This document shows positions 11,796 to 24,596 of a stretch of DNA of 64,000 nt, piece after piece. Below the pieces are notes generated by a model, which did not search any database, was not told the origin of the DNA, and was given only the letters and a program-made list of their open reading frames with translations. The stretch covers positions 33,318,001 to 33,382,000 of the forward strand of contig CM044309.1 in NCBI GenBank assembly GCA_024291935.2, written 5' to 3'. The DNA is from Okapia johnstoni. Taxonomy: Eukaryota > Chordata > Mammalia > Artiodactyla > Giraffidae. The translations under genes and the position numbers were made by a program. Positions within the stretch are counted from its first letter, which is position 1; every line of letters starts with the position of its first letter.

Positions 11796-12328
11796 TACTC
11801 AGCCATTAAAAAAGAATGAGATAGTGCCATTTGCAGCAGCATGGCTTGACCTAGAGATTATCATACAAGTGAAGTAAGTCAGACAGAGAAAGACAAATAT
11901 TATATCACTTATATGTGAAATCTAAAAAATAAGATACAATTGAACTTATTTGCAAAACAGAAATAGACTTACTGACATAGAGAACAAACGTATGGTTACC
12001 AAAGGGGAAAGAGGAACAGACGTGGAGAATAAAATTATGGACATGGGGAAAGAGGAGGAGAGGGTAAGATGTATGGAAAGAGTAACATGGAAACATACAT
12101 TACCATATAAAATATATAGCCAAAGGGAATTTGCTGTATGGCTCAGGAAACTCAAACAGGGGCTCTGTATCAACCTAGAGGGGTGGGATGGGGAGGGAGA
12201 TGGGAGGGAGTTTCAAAAGGGTGTGGATATATGTATGCCTGTGGCTGATTCATGTTGCGGTCTGACAGAAAACAGCAAAATTCTGTAAAGCAGTTATCCG
12301 TCAATAAAAAAAAAAAAGAAAAAGATTT
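11796..12328 (+). mobile_element. L1 3' end (ORF2 terminus and 3' UTR) with poly(A)
   Basis: It begins with actcagccattaaaaaagaa, continues through gaagtaagtcagacagagaa and the 3' UTR (cagaaatagacttactgaca, gaacaaacgtatggttacc), and ends in caataaaaaaaaaaaagaaa. The text is close to the 3' end at 2330-2655. It is a 5'-truncated artiodactyl L1. Confidence 0.85.
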
Positions 12329-12678
12329 CCTCAGTAGTAATACTTTTCTCTTCCTCTGTCCTGTGTACACAGCTTGTCTATTTGTGTTTACTCTTCTCAG
12401 TCCCTCTTATTTTTGTAAGTTTTTACCTCTATTTTGTCCAATTGATTTCAATTTCCTTATTTTTTGTATCATGTATCAATTTCAGATGTTGGCTATTAAT
12501 CCTATCCATTTGTAATAATTATGATGTCTTTGCAACAGTCTCTGAAATTCTTTCCTTTCTTTATTTATATTGTATACTATCAGGTGCATCTAGCCAGTCA
12601 GAACTAATCACTTACCCTTCTTCCACCGATGAAGAGGTGATGCCACGTTGTCTTAGTTAACCAGTTGTTCCTTTCCTG

Positions 12679-12900
12679 CATGGGCCTTCTCTGGTGGTTT
12701 AGATGGTAAAGAATCTGCCTGCAATGCAGGAGACCTGGGTTTGATCCCTGGGTCAGGAAGATCCCCTGGAGAAGGGAATGGCAACCCACTCCAGTATTCT
12801 TGCCTGGAGAATCCTGTGGACAAAGAAGCCTAGTGAGCTACAGTCCATGGAGTCACAAAGAGTCGAACACGACTGAGTGACAGACATTTTCATTTCCACT
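12679..12900 (+). mobile_element. Bov-tA SINE with TSD
   Basis: A near-complete Bov-tA: head (gatggtaaagaatctgcctg), B-box-like gtttgatccctgg, body (cactccagtattcttgcctg) and tail (cgaacacgactgagtgacag). It is flanked by ttcctttcctg at 12668-12678 and ttctttcctg at 12901-12910, an approximate direct repeat. Confidence 0.9.
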
Positions 12901-13084
12901 TTCTTTCCTGTCGAATTAAACCAAATAACTCTTCTCAGTTTTCATCCCGGCACATAGAAGGCAACTGATTAACAAAAATGAATGGGACCTCCTTTACTGT
13001 GGCATTCTATGTTGTTGATGTTGTTGTTCTTTTCCTCTTACTCATGCATTTAATTGTGCTTTTTTATCACCATGCAGTACACAA

Positions 13085-14280
13085 TCATTTTAAACAATTT
13101 GTGAGTATAGATCAGCGGAAGAAATAAAACCAAAAAACCCAAAACACGCTTAATGCAGTGATTTGGTGATAACTACTGTTAGCACCTTTCTATGCATAAT
13201 TCTACTCACTCTTTTATATTTGCACATAAAAAGACAGATTTGTTCCAAATAATGCTTTTATAGTACAGGAGTATTTTAAACTTTAAAAATATGTATTGTA
13301 ATGAATACACTGCGTATTCCACAAATATTTATCTGTATTCGTCTGTAGCATAATTTTAGTGGGTGAATTATATCATGTCTGTATACTTTTTACTTCGATC
13401 ATTACCTGGTCATTTTAGTTTGTTTCCATTTATTTCTTATTAGAAGTAGCACTGTAGTTAACTCAGTTGCATATTGTTGTATAAAAAATTACCCGCCAAC
13501 CTACTGGTTTAAGAGAACACACAGTTTCTGTGGGTCAAAAATCTGGGCATGTCTTAGCTAAGGCCTCTGCTTCAGGAAGTCTTCCACATGTACAGTTAGG
13601 GTGTTAGCTGGAGCTGGATTTCATCTGAAGACTCTACCAAGGACACATGCCCTTCTAGGCTCATATGATTGTTGCACAGTTCACTTCTTCCAAGGTTGCT
13701 GAAGTGAGGGCCTCGGTTCACAGCTGGCTGTGGATAGTGGTGACTCTCCATTCCTTACCATATGGGTCTCCCCAGCATGCCAGTTTGCTTCAGCAATGCC
13801 AGCAAGAGGAATCCTTTTTTACCCTGGACATGTCAAAATGATAGCATGCGCTTACTATACTGGGGAGAGTACGGCAAGACAAAAGTCACAATCTTATGCC
13901 ACCTAATCATAACTCAAACAAGTGCCTTCTGTTTGTTAGAAGCAAGTCACTAGCACAGACCACACTCAAGCGGAAGGTATTTTACAAGGGTGTGACCGAC
14001 TACCAGGAGGCAGGGATCACTGGGATTCATCTTAGAGCATTCCAGCTATATTAACTATCTTGTAGCTAAGCCTCATGCATATTCATTCATATTTCCAACT
14101 GATAAACGCAAGGGAAAAAATTCCTGATTAAAACCTATGCATACTTTGGGGAGGTTTTGATGTCTATTGCCAAATCACTTTGCAGAAGTTGTTCAAGCTT
14201 GCATCCCCAGCAACTGAACTCTCCAAAAACCTGAGCAGTTCTCTCTGCTTACAGTCTTTATCAGTTTAATAAGTGAAAGA
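13085..14280 (-). mobile_element. Probable old L1/HAL1-like LINE remnant, split by an LTR
   Basis: The arms at about 13085-13454 and 14061-14280 resemble an ancient LINE read antisense (for example gataactactgttagcacc and gatgtctattgccaaatcac). The MLT1 LTR at 13455-14060 lies between them. The identification is tentative: divergence is high and the exact family was not resolved. Confidence 0.35.
13455..14060 (-). mobile_element. MLT1-type (ERVL-MaLR) solo LTR, antisense
   Basis: An old non-coding LTR relic. Diagnostic text includes cacagtttctgtgggtcaa, atctgggcatgtcttagct, gaagcaagtcactagcacag and ccaggaggcagggatcact. The same subfamily recurs at 39068-41455, where the equivalent blocks can be aligned by eye. 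The ORF at 13762-13953 is fortuitous. Confidence 0.75.
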
Positions 14281-15485
14281 AATGGGACTCCTTTGAATCT
14301 CTCCCCTTGACTTTGTGGTGTTGAACTCTCTAGTATTCTTGCCCATTGACCGTCTCCTTTTTATCTCTTTTCTTTACGCTTCTTTCTACTCCCTTTGCCC
14401 CGAGGGAGATGTGTCCCAAGGCTCAGTCTGAAGACCTGTTTTCCCTTCTCCAGTCTTGCAGCTGATGTTTGAGGGCTGACAGTGTGCTGTGCCTGAAGGA
14501 AGCTCCACCCACTCATGGGACAGGCACACCCCACTGTGAGTGGATTTCCAAGCAGAAGTCCAGCCTGGCCATCTCCTGGGTTCTGTTCCCATAGTGCAGC
14601 CACCTTCAGCCATGCCTACCTGGATGTCCCGGACATGCCTCAGACTTAACCTCTCCAACCAAATGCATCACTTTCTTGGTCCTCTCTTCCTCCTGGCGAC
14701 AGCTGCTTTCCTTCCTGGCTGCCCCTTATGTTCTTGCTGACAGTATTGGCACCATTCTTCCAGCCCAGGTCACTCACTGCACACAGAAAAGCCTCAGCAG
14801 TGACAGCCTCAGCCGATTCTCCCTGCACAGGGTCGTGAAGGGTTTCGGAGGTGTAGGTAGGAGTCGCTTTCAGTGTAGGGGAGTTCAGTGAGCTTTGTAC
14901 GCCTGAAAGTTGGTCTGTTAATAAGAGCGGTAAGCCATGGGCTCCCGTGGCTGAGATTCAGTGGTCACCTCCCCACTAAGAATGCCCCTTGGTGAGCCAC
15001 CGAACTCCCCCCAGCTCCACGACCCAGCTCATTTCCTGCAGTTGTGATGGACCTCACTTCTGATAATTTGTAACTCTGGGTCCTGAACTTATCACCTGCT
15101 CTGACTAGAGATGGAAATCTCTTCACCGTTTTCTGGGAAGATTCTGCAATTTTTTTTTTTCCTGCTTCTGGATCCCTAGGGACAGCGACTGCATTAGCTA
15201 GTGACACACCATCATCTCACTTCACCCCTGTACATACTCCTCTCTCACCAGCGCAGAGCAAGAACAGGAGGTCCTTGTTAATTACCCCTTTACCCCAAAG
15301 TGCAAGTAAGTTTGCACATGGAAAATAAACTCTTTCACATTCCGTATTCTCACCTTAATTTCATTTCACCTGAATATCTTGAGCAGAGCAATTGTTTTTC
15401 ACTCTCCGTGAACTGATGCATTTAGCAAACTAGCCCCACACCAACCTGTAATTCTTGGCTGGAGTTTCCCTCCCCCAAGCTCATA
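14281..15485 (+). other. Mostly single-copy; possible L2 fragment near 14590-14800
   Basis: The stretch 14590-14800 has L2-like text (cctggatgtcccggacatgc, and attggcaccattcttccag further on), which suggests a diverged sense-strand L2. Confidence is low. Frames of 60-90 codons overlap here on both strands with no gene-like support. Nothing is recognised for the rest of the interval. Confidence 0.3.
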
Positions 15486-15700
15486 ATGGGCTTCCCAGGT
15501 GACTCAGTGGTAAAGAATTACCTGCCAATGCAGGAGACACAGGTTTGACCCCTGGGTCTGGAAGATCCCCTGGAGTAGGAAATGGCAACCCTCTCCAGTA
15601 TTCTTGCTTGGGGAATCCCATAGACAGAGGAGCCTAGCAGGCTCCCCTGTGTCCATGGGGTCACAAAGAGTTGGACACGACTTAGCAACTAAACTATGCT
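15486..15700 (+). mobile_element. Bov-tA SINE with TSD
   Basis: A complete-looking Bov-tA from gggcttcccaggtgactcag to ggacacgacttagcaact. It is flanked by aagctcata at 15477-15485 and aagcttata at 15701-15709, with one mismatch. A short internal insertion (ctcccctgtgtccatgg region) distinguishes the body. Confidence 0.9.
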
Positions 15701-15709
15701 AAGCTTATA

Positions 15710-16434
15710 CTGCATCTTTGAATACTGTGGGGTCTCTGTTTCTTCATTCACCCTCTCTACCCTCTGAGACAGGGGCCTTGTGCACAGTTTTTTTCCCCTT
15801 TCACAAGGCTCTCTCAGCTTGGATTTTTGGTTACTTTCTTAGTTGTCTGTAGCTCCTTCAGTGTCACCTCTTGTCGTTTTGTTCCTCGCCCTTGTCCTTT
15901 GATGTCCCCAGTATCCTCCGATGATCTTGGTTCCGTGCCCCCAGAGCTTCTTCTCCTGCCGGCTGTCCACTCTGCCTAGTTGGTCCTCTCAGGTCTGCAC
16001 GTCTCATTCCACCTGGGACTTCTGCATCTGCCTTTAGCTGCTCTTCCTGCTCCTGTTTCTTGGCATTGGCCCTAATCCATTATGCTCCTTGACCTGCTAT
16101 TCTCATTACCTGGTCACTTCTTTGCCCAGAATTTCCCACTTCCTACCACTGTTTTGAAAAATGTCTGTCAACTGGTCCCATCTTAGGTATATGCCTCATA
16201 TGTATGTGTTTTTCATTTTCTGGAACTTTCTAACACCCTGTCTCCACTATTCATCACTGTCTTTTGTCCTTGGTCATTCCTTCCTCCATCCCTTTTCTAT
16301 TTCCTAGGATAGGAAATAGACACTAGGATCTATTAGATTCTGTTAGATTTGATCTATTAGACTCTAGGATACCCATCTTCCTTCTCCCCACTGATCTATT
16401 TCGCTGTCCACCCTAGAGGTCCAACTCAAGACCC
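15710..16434. other. C/T-rich single-copy sequence, no feature assigned
   Basis: Pyrimidine-rich text between 15850 and 16150 has a vague L2 flavour but no decisive block. A short local duplication involving ctattagattctgttagatt lies near 16330-16370. No exon or RNA gene was seen. Confidence 0.3.
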
Positions 16435-16565
16435 ATCCCCTATCATTCCAGACCAGGAATTTCAACCCTGACTGACAGCAAAATCACCTGAGGTGTTTCT
16501 CAAATAATATTTTATCTGGACTGGGTCCTGGAACAATTGAAACCTGAACTCTTGGCTAGGACTCA
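16435..16565 (+). mobile_element. MER5-type (hAT-Charlie) DNA transposon relic
   Basis: The text agaccaggaatttcaaccct, gacagcaaaatcacctgagg and cctgaactcttggctaggac follows the MER5 layout (a short non-autonomous hAT element). Similar blocks occur at 25815-25940, 44545-44705 and 62700-62915. Diverged and non-coding. Confidence 0.55.
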
Positions 16566-17936
16566 GGCTTTGTTTTTGTTCTGTATTCCCGCCGAGACAA
16601 GCACTCAGGAGTGAGAATGACAGCTTCTGGCTGATACAACATGCCAGCAGTGTTACCACATTTATAACCAGCTCCACACAGTCCCACATGGAATTTTTTC
16701 CCACCTTGTTTACCTTTGTTCTCTGACCGGATGCTGAAGTGCACACTTATCAGTAAATGTCTGTTGATTGACACATTGACTTTAACATACAAATAACACA
16801 TTTGAGATGATTTACCCTTCTAACTATTTCTTCTTGACAACCTTTGTTGAGTCTAATAATCTTTATCCCCATCAAATAGAAGCACAACCTAGGGAGAATG
16901 GCAGAAGCTTTAGGGACACTTACTTTATTTTATTCATCCATATTAATTGTTGAACCTGAACCACAGGGCTTTGTTTTGATTATTATTTATGATCCTTGGA
17001 CTATTCTTGGTGTTCACCATCTTTAGCAATCAATTTAGTTTAGCCCATAATGACTTCATCTAAGTCTACAATATATATTCTGTTTGTTGATATACCAGTC
17101 CAAGTATGATAACCCAAATTAGTCACGAGAATCAAGAGCTACTTCCCATCCCATCAGAGCCTTTCACAGTTATGCTGAGACCCTTTCAGAAGCACATGCT
17201 GAGGTACCTGCTGCGTAACTCCCCACAAAGTTAGGTCAGCTTTTAGGCATCTCTTCCCTTTAAAACTCTCATCAAAAATGCTGTGAAAGACAGCATTTTC
17301 TTTCACCGAATCATTCTGGTTTCTTCCTAATGAGTGTTTTTGGAGTATGTTTACTGATGTTTTCCCTTGGGCTTAGCATTGTGCCATTGTGTATAGGAAA
17401 GCTCAATAACTGAAACCAATTACTATACACATAACAGTATTTCATTTTACTTGAACACTTCAGCGTACATTATCCCTCAAACAATGATGATTTTAATTTT
17501 AAAGTATTCTTAATGAAAACAGTATATTACTTGCTGGAGCACATATTTATTCAGGCTCAGCCATATTTCAGAGTAGAGGTCCTCAGAAGATCTGCTGTGA
17601 GAACAGTTGGGTAGTGGTTAGTCTATTAGCTATTCTCAAGTGGGTGTTTTTAAATTACTTAAGGGTGCTCAACATTATTTTTATAGTTAAAATTGGTTTG
17701 GCAACATGTCATAGAAACCTCACTAAGAGTGGCTTAAACAAGTTAGCTTTTTTCCTCCTTCAAGTAACAAGACATCTTTTAAGAACCATTGCATAGTTTA
17801 TATAGTAACTCAGGATGTCACAGGAAGCCCATGCTTCTTGACTTCACTCTCTACCTTCCTTCATGCATGACTGTCATCCACATAGACTCAAGATTCCTTC
17901 TTTGGCTTCCAACATTGAACTTTTTTTCCAAGCAGA
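16566..17936. other. Single-copy sequence, no gene recognised
   Basis: Nothing was identified with confidence. The block near 17680-17800 (gtggcttaaacaagttagc) has the feel of an ancient interspersed repeat but I could not place it. Confidence 0.35.
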
Positions 17937-17948
17937 GATAGGAGGAAG

Positions 17949-18220
17949 CTGCTAAGCTGCTAAGTCACTTCAGTCGTGTCCGACTCTGTGCGACCCCATA
18001 GACGGCAGCCCACCAGGCTCCGCTGTCCCTGGGATTCTCCAGGCAAGAATACTGGAGTGGGTTGCCATTTCCTTCTCCAATGCATGAAAGGAAAAGTGAA
18101 AGTGAAGTTGGTCAGTCGTGTCCGACTCTTAGTGACCCCATGGACTGTAGCCTACCAGGCTTCTCCGTCCATGGGATTTTCCAGGCAAGAGTACTGGAGT
18201 GGGGTGCCATTGCCTTCTCC
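17949..18220 (-). mobile_element. Bov-A2 SINE (dimeric) with perfect 12-bp TSD
   Basis: Two Bov-A units in tandem, antisense. The first starts gctgctaagtcacttcagtc and the second begins after the linker gcatgaaaggaaaagtgaaa. Both end in the gcaagaatactggagtggg-type block. It is flanked by identical gataggaggaag at 17937-17948 and 18221-18232. The perfect TSD and clean consensus suggest a relatively recent insertion. Confidence 0.95.
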
Positions 18221-18232
18221 GATAGGAGGAAG

Positions 18233-20935
18233 GGTAAAGAGTAAATGGTAAAAAGTTGAGTTTGCCCTTTTGAAGAGCTTTCCCTGAATTTACCTTCCCT
18301 GAAGCCTGCCTTGTGCCTTCCAGTTACATCTCACTGGACAGAATCGTCACTTGGCCACTTCCACAACTTGGGAAATGTCATTTTTTAGCAGGGAACATTG
18401 CCATCTCAAATAAACCAAACATCCAGGCAGTAAGAAAGAAAGAGAGATTGGTTGTAGAATTGGCAACTGGCAGTGTCTACCATTCTAGTTCATCGTTTTA
18501 CTTTTTCTATCATAATTTGTTGCTAAAATTTATGAATTTTATCATCTTAAAATGAGTTACTAACTCATAGAGCAATTATCCCCTAATTAAAAATCAATTT
18601 TTTAAAAATGAAAACAGAAGAAAATATCAACAAAAAAAGAATTGTTAACTCAAAACTGGCATTTGCTAGATTTTTATAAATTATAAATGTGTTGGGTTCA
18701 ACTGAGTGGAGTTTTACTGTACTGATTTTCCTTTTTTCTATGTTTATAAAAGTATTCAAGTACTTAATTGTTCCAACACTTTTTAAAAATCATGTCACTG
18801 AATTTGTACAAAATTCTGATTATTGTCATACATGGAATTTTGTTAATAAAAATAAAATGTGTCATAATTTCATGATGCCTGGTGTTTTGCTTTTGAGATA
18901 TGCAAATATTCTTGAAATCTCGCTAATATGGGAAAATAGGAACCCACTGAATCACTATGGCTACAATATGGCAAAGAAACTGTTTCTCACCTCTCAGCAC
19001 AGTGGGCATTTTTTAGATGGAAAATATATTGTAGTTAAGATTTTTATGAAAGGCCATTTTTTAAAGAAATACATTTCTTTATAACTTTTTCTTCTCTCTT
19101 TACAACATACTGGTGTCACCTATGGGTCATTTTCAGTCCAAGCTCCGTGGTGGATCTCAGATCCCAGAATTTGGGGAGATGGAGAATAGTACTGTGCTGT
19201 AATTGTTGTCACCAGAAAATATACTGGGAAGGGATGAACACGAGGCAATAAAAATTTGCCTTGCTGTTAAATATTTCTTTTTAACTGAGGAAAATTCGAT
19301 GAGTCAGCCGTTCTCATTGACTCCGTTGAAGTACTTCTTTTTTCATTTAAATTTCTGATGACTTCATCCTGCACAGTTTATAAGAACATAGCTAGCTGCC
19401 TGTGTAAATACAATTACCCTCTACATGATGCCATGGCTGCGGTTATTGAAAGCTTCACTTAGGAAGCTCTTTCATCTCCTAACTATTGTAGGGCTTGTGT
19501 TATTCTTTTCCTGAGTATGAACATCTGGGTTCCTGGTGGTGTGTTGGTGACATGATTAGATCTTTATTACTTATTTAAGGAGAGTGAACGTGTATGTGTG
19601 TGCCTGCACCTACCTGTGCTCCCATATGCATAATTTTTGAGGAAAAGGAAAGGTAAAGAGAAAAAAAAATCTGGCAGCATTTCTGAAAAAGGTGTTCAGA
19701 ATTGCCTGATTTCCTTGGATGTTATCCCAGAAACATCTCATCAGATGAACTAGCACACAGCTCACAGCAGATGTAAAACAGCGCTTGAAATCTTTTCTCT
19801 GCATGAGGCTATTGCAATAGTTCAAATATTTGCTATAATCTTAGCAATTAAAGTGTATACTGTCCACCTCTGCTTCACTCAGACTTATTCAGTAAAAATA
19901 AACCTCTTCTGTTCTTTAGTATATTTTACTTCCATATTTAACAACTATAAGAGACTTATTAAAATGTAGGGTTTTTTATATAATAATAATCAGGAGTTGT
20001 GTTTATTCATTTATTGATAATAAATCTCAATCTTGGGGGATTAGATTATGGTCTTAGAATTTAAGGCCATTTTTTATAAAAGCAGCTCTTGTTTTAAGAC
20101 TCATGGTTCTCAGTGAGTCCAGTTTATGCCCAGTACAAGGGTCTCCATCATAACCTCCAGGACAAGCTGATGGTGATCCAGTCTCAGAGCACATCTATTT
20201 ATACAGTGTTGATGTCTTTTCAAAACCAGTTCGCTCCTTTTTAAAATAACATTCTGATTTTTACGTATTTTTTCCCTTAATGTTAACTCCAAATTGTCTT
20301 CCTTAAAACTTAATGGTTGGTTCTTGTTCTTCCCTATGGAGCAACCCCAAATTATCTCTCTTTTATGAAACACTCACATATTTGAATGCAACTATTAAAA
20401 TATTTCTAAATATTTTCTTCTCCAGACTAAAAATCCCTGTGGATGTTTGAAGCAAGGAAGGAGCAGTGTGTGACATTGTAGCAGGGCATTTTTTTTTTCA
20501 AGTAAAGGCCAGTAGGCTTCAGGCAGACACCAAAGTGGAATCTCTTCAGAGTTGACCAGATAATTATGTGCAACTCGGCAGCTGGGCAGCTCATATGAGA
20601 AGAGGGTTTAAATGCAGATGCGGAATTCATAAACATGTCTGTTTACGTGGGTGAATAGACACACATGTATCTCCTCTGTCAGCTGAGATGCTCAAGAGGC
20701 AGCATCTAGCACACCTCATGCTCAGATCTTGGTTTTCGGAACCAACGGTCGGAGAAATGACTGACTCCAGGACTTCGGCAGTAAAATACAGGGTGAGCCT
20801 GGAGAATCTCATCATGCCAGAAAGGAAGGAAGAACAAAGCAGAAGTCAAACAAACAAAAAAACTACGTTGCTGGGTGCACATCAGCTAGCCCAGATTTGA
20901 CAGAAAGTGCTTCCAGTGTCCAAAGCAGAAACAAT
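18233..20935. other. AT-rich single-copy sequence, no gene recognised
   Basis: This is one of the larger repeat-poor stretches. The longest open frame (18689-19084, 131 codons) begins with GTG rather than ATG, has no recognisable domain and shows AT-driven composition, so I do not call it a gene. No RNA gene or promoter pattern was seen. Confidence 0.45.
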
Positions 20936-21990
20936 TTAAACAATGAAATAAAACAGAATTGGATGATAACCCAAAGTATAGGATAAATATCCATGAGTCC
21001 ATATATATATATTTGATCAATTACAGGGGAGGAATTAAATAAATTTCTTGGCAGAAGAATTCCAAAGAATTTATACAAATATTCCCGTCTCAAGGACATA
21101 GAGCATAATATAATCCTCTGCTCTGTCAGTATAAGCTGCTCAGAAGGTGACTTCCTTCTAAAGAGTATAGTATAGAAAGGAGGAAAAAATGATAACTGGT
21201 AGAGAAGACTAAAAAATATAGTTCATCTAGGTTATCAACCATGGTAAGTCCTGTTATTAGTATGTACCCTTGATATGATGTGATGAAAAGGACAGTTTAC
21301 TTCTGTGGTCTTCTTCCTCAAACCAAAGACTTCAGTATAATCATGCAAAAAACATCATCCAAATCCCAAATGAGGTTGTTCTTATGACACTTGACCTGTA
21401 GATCTTTAAACTGTAAGTTATCAAAAACAAAGAAAGTCTGAGAAACTGTCATATCCAAGAGGAGCCTAAGGAGATATATTGACTGTATTTAGTGTTGGTT
21501 TCCTGGATCAATCCATAACAGAGAAAAGACATTAGACAGATTAAGGAAATCCTAATAAAAATTATGGACTTCAGTAAATAATAATGTATCAATACCATAT
21601 GAGCTTCCCTGGTGGCTCAGTGGTAAAGAATCTGCCTGCAATGCGGGAGATCTGGGTTCGATCCCTGGTTTGGAAAGTCCCCTGGAGGAGGACATGGCAA
21701 CCCACTCCAGTACTCTTGTCTGGAGAATCCCATGGACAGAAGAGCCTGGTAGGCTACAGTCCATAGAATAGCACTGAGTCGGACATGACTGAAATGACTA
21801 AGCAGCAGCAGCAGCAGCAACAACAATACTAGTTTGTTAATTGTTTCAAAAGTATCATACTTACATACTAATGTAAGTGTCATACTAATGTAATTGGGGA
21901 AACTCGATGAGGGGGGTTAGAGGAACTCTGTACTATCTTTTAAGTTTTTCTGCAAATCTCAAGCTGTTCTAAAAAGTAAAATTTATTTTT
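20936..21990 (+). mobile_element. L1M 3' UTR, sense, interrupted by a Bov-tA
   Basis: An old L1M-type 3' UTR. Shared blocks with the 60020-60845 copy include the text around cttgatatgatgtgatgaaa, tctgtggtcttcttcctcaa and ggaactctgtactatctttt. It ends in gttctaaaaagtaaaattt with A-rich tail sequence near 21990-22000. The Bov-tA at 21602-21822 splits it. Confidence 0.75.
21602..21822 (+). mobile_element. Bov-tA SINE with AGC-repeat tail
   Basis: Head gcttccctggtggctcagtg, B-box-like gggttcgatccctgg, body cactccagtactcttgtctg, and 3' end gactgaaatgactaagcag running into an (AGC)n array near 21801-21819. It is inserted in the L1M 3' UTR, with an approximate aatac repeat on either side. Confidence 0.9.
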
Positions 21991-21999
21991 AAAAAAACA

Positions 22000-23275
22000 G
22001 TAAAAGATTCTCAGGAGAAAACCTGGAAGACCTTAGGTATGTGATGCATTTTTAGATACGACACTAAAGGCACATTACATAAAAGAAGTCATTGATAAGC
22101 TGGGCCTCATTAAAATTGAAAAGTTCTGTTCTGTGAAAGACAATGAAGAAAGAATGAAAAGACAAGTCACAGACTGGGAGAAAATATTTGCCAAAGACAC
22201 AGCTGATAAAGGACTTCTATCCAAAATAGACGAGGAACCCTTAAAACTCAATGATAAGAAAACAAACAACCTAATTTAAAAACAAGCAGAAGACCTTCGC
22301 TGACATCTCACTAAAGACACACAGATGGAAAATAAGCACATGAAAAGATGTTCAGGATCATATATCATTGGGAAATTGCAAATTAATTTTGTAATAAACT
22401 ATGGGATACCACCACACACCGATTAGAATGGCCCAAATCTGGGACACTGGTGACACCAAGTGCTGGCAGGGATGTGGAGCAACAGGAACTCTCATTCACT
22501 GCTGAGAATGCAAAATGATACAGCCACTTTAGAAGACAGCTTGGTAGTTTCTTACAGAACTAAACACACTCTTACCATGTGAACCAGCAAACACACTCCT
22601 TAGTATTTACCCAAAGAAGTTTAAAACTTGTGTTCACACAAAAACATGCACACAGATGTTTATAGCAGCTTTATTCATAATTTCCAAAACTTGGAAGGAG
22701 CCAAAATGTCACCCAGTAGGTGAATAGATAAAGAAACTGGGATTCATCCAGACAATGAAATATTGTTCAGCACTAAAAAGAAATATTGTTCAGCACTTAT
22801 CAAGCCATGATAAGACATGGAGGAAACAGAAATGCATATTACTAAGCGAAAGAAACCAATCTGAAAAGGCTATATTCTATATGATTCCAACTATAGGACA
22901 TTTTGGAAAGGCAAAACTGGAGAACGTAAGAAGATCAGTGGTTTTCCAGGGATAAGGGAGGAATGAATAGACAAAGCACAGAGGATTTTCAGAGTGAGCC
23001 TGTACTCTGTGATACTACAAGGATGGATACAGGTAGACATGTAGTTGTGAAAAGCCATGGAATGTGCGAGGCCAAGAGTGAACCCTAAAATAAACTATGG
23101 ACTTTGGGTAATAATGATGTGTCAGTGTTGGTTCATTGATTGGTGCAAATGGTCCACTGTAGTGGAGGATGCCTGTAGTGGATGAGGTTGTCCATGTGTG
23201 GGAACACTCTGATTTTCCACTCACTTTTGCTGTGAACCTAAAACCATTCGAAAAAGTAAAGTGTATTGCCTTTTA
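22000..23275 (+). mobile_element. L1M LINE: ORF2 terminal part and 3' UTR
   Basis: Sense L1 text (gggagaaaatatttgccaaa, aaaggacttctatccaaaat, gtgctggcagggatgtggag, gaaatattgttcagcac) runs to an A-rich end near 23240-23280. Numerous stops make it non-coding. It lies directly downstream of the preceding L1M, so two old L1 3' ends are stacked head to tail. Confidence 0.8.
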
Positions 23276-23415
23276 AAATAATTTAAATTACATCCTCTCC
23301 TGGTAGGCAAGCTGAATGGAGGTCAAATTATCCCAAGGTTAACCAGGTTGATAGAACATGGAGTAAGAACAAGAAGAGACTTAAGTATGTATGACTTAAG
23401 TATGTACGACTTAAT

Positions 23416-23545
23416 TTGTGCCCTGGAGAAGGAAATGGCAGCCCACTCCAGTATTCTTGCCTGGAGAATCCCCATGGACAGAGGAGCCTGGTGGGCTACA
23501 GTCCATAGGGTCACAGAGAGTTGGACACGACTGAGCATACACCTG
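23416..23545 (+). mobile_element. Truncated Bov-A unit
   Basis: The Bov-A body only (gccctggagaaggaaatggc to ggacacgactgagcatacac), with no tRNA head. Just upstream, a 15-bp unit (gacttaagtatgtat/c) is repeated near 23378-23410, partly in tandem. Confidence 0.85.
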
Positions 23546-24594
23546 CAAAATTAAGTACATTCTATTAAAAAAAATAGGTAATAAATTGTGAAATGACTTC
23601 AAACCCCAGTAATAGAGTGTGCTCATCTTTCTTGGATGCACAGGTCTTCTCTCCCTGTGCAGTGGAGAATGGGCAAGATGAGTATCTGCTCTGTGGATAC
23701 TCTACTGGAGCATACATTTTGTTCTATCCGGTACCTTCAGCTCTGCTTTCCAGGAGTCCAAGCATCTTTATACCTTTATGGCTTTGACCCTTTATGCTTA
23801 GATCGTGTACTTAACTTTCAAAATGTAACATTTCCTTCATTGCCAAATATTTCCAAGTACTTCCTCAAAAACACTGCTGACAGCTCCAACCCCTTCGAAT
23901 GTTGTCAATGTAATGTATTTTTCAGTCTCTCTCTTATTCTTTTCTTCCTCCTCTGTTTACATTCCCATTACTAAATACCTTTCCTACTATTTTATTTTAG
24001 TGTTCCTCTTAAAACCTAGTGCCCAGAATTGCCAAAGACTCTATGTGTCATCTGATTATTTCAGAGTACGGTGGACTCTTGTGTTCATCTGGACATTGTC
24101 ATCGCTTTAATGCAGCCAAAAATTGCATTAAGGACTTTAGCAGCCCTATCTCACTAGCTCTTGTTGAGACTGTAGTTAAAAACATCCCTGAGGCCTTTAT
24201 CCTGTGAACTGGTACATCACACAGCTGCTCAGAAAGTCTCTCCTGCAACTTGTGCTTTTATAATTGAATCTCTTTAAATGTAAATGCAGACAATTACATT
24301 TGTCCTAGTTAAATTTCATCTTATTATTTTCCAGCCTGTTGAGGTCTTATTGAATCTTGGTTCAGTCATGGATTTCTGTTATGTGTACTTGCTTATGTCT
24401 ATGACCCAGATAGAGGAAGCTTGCAAATAAATCTATCCCATCTGGGCTAACTCAAGACAGGGGAACAAGGAGGAGAGAGCAATGAGGACTGCCCAGGAAT
24501 GGAGAAGACAACCTGTCTTCTCTAACAAAGTAGAAATTCTGTACTATTTTTTTTGTTATGGCAGGTCACAATTCGACCTGCCACTGGGAAGTAC
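23546..24594. other. Single-copy sequence, no gene recognised
   Basis: A frame at 23636-23974 (112 codons) is open, but it lacks any family signature and overlaps competing frames. No interspersed repeat was named here. Confidence 0.35.
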
Positions 24595-24596
24595 AC

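Noticed and set aside
12679..12760. tRNA-like sequence with A- and B-box-like motifs (and equivalents in every Bov-tA)
   Set aside because: These are tRNA-derived heads of SINEs, without an intact cloverleaf or anticodon arm, and are not tRNA genes.
18689..19084. 131-codon open frame, the longest in single-copy DNA
   Set aside because: It begins at GTG with no ATG start at that position, has no recognisable domain, and sits in AT-rich sequence where long frames rich in F, I, K and L arise by chance.
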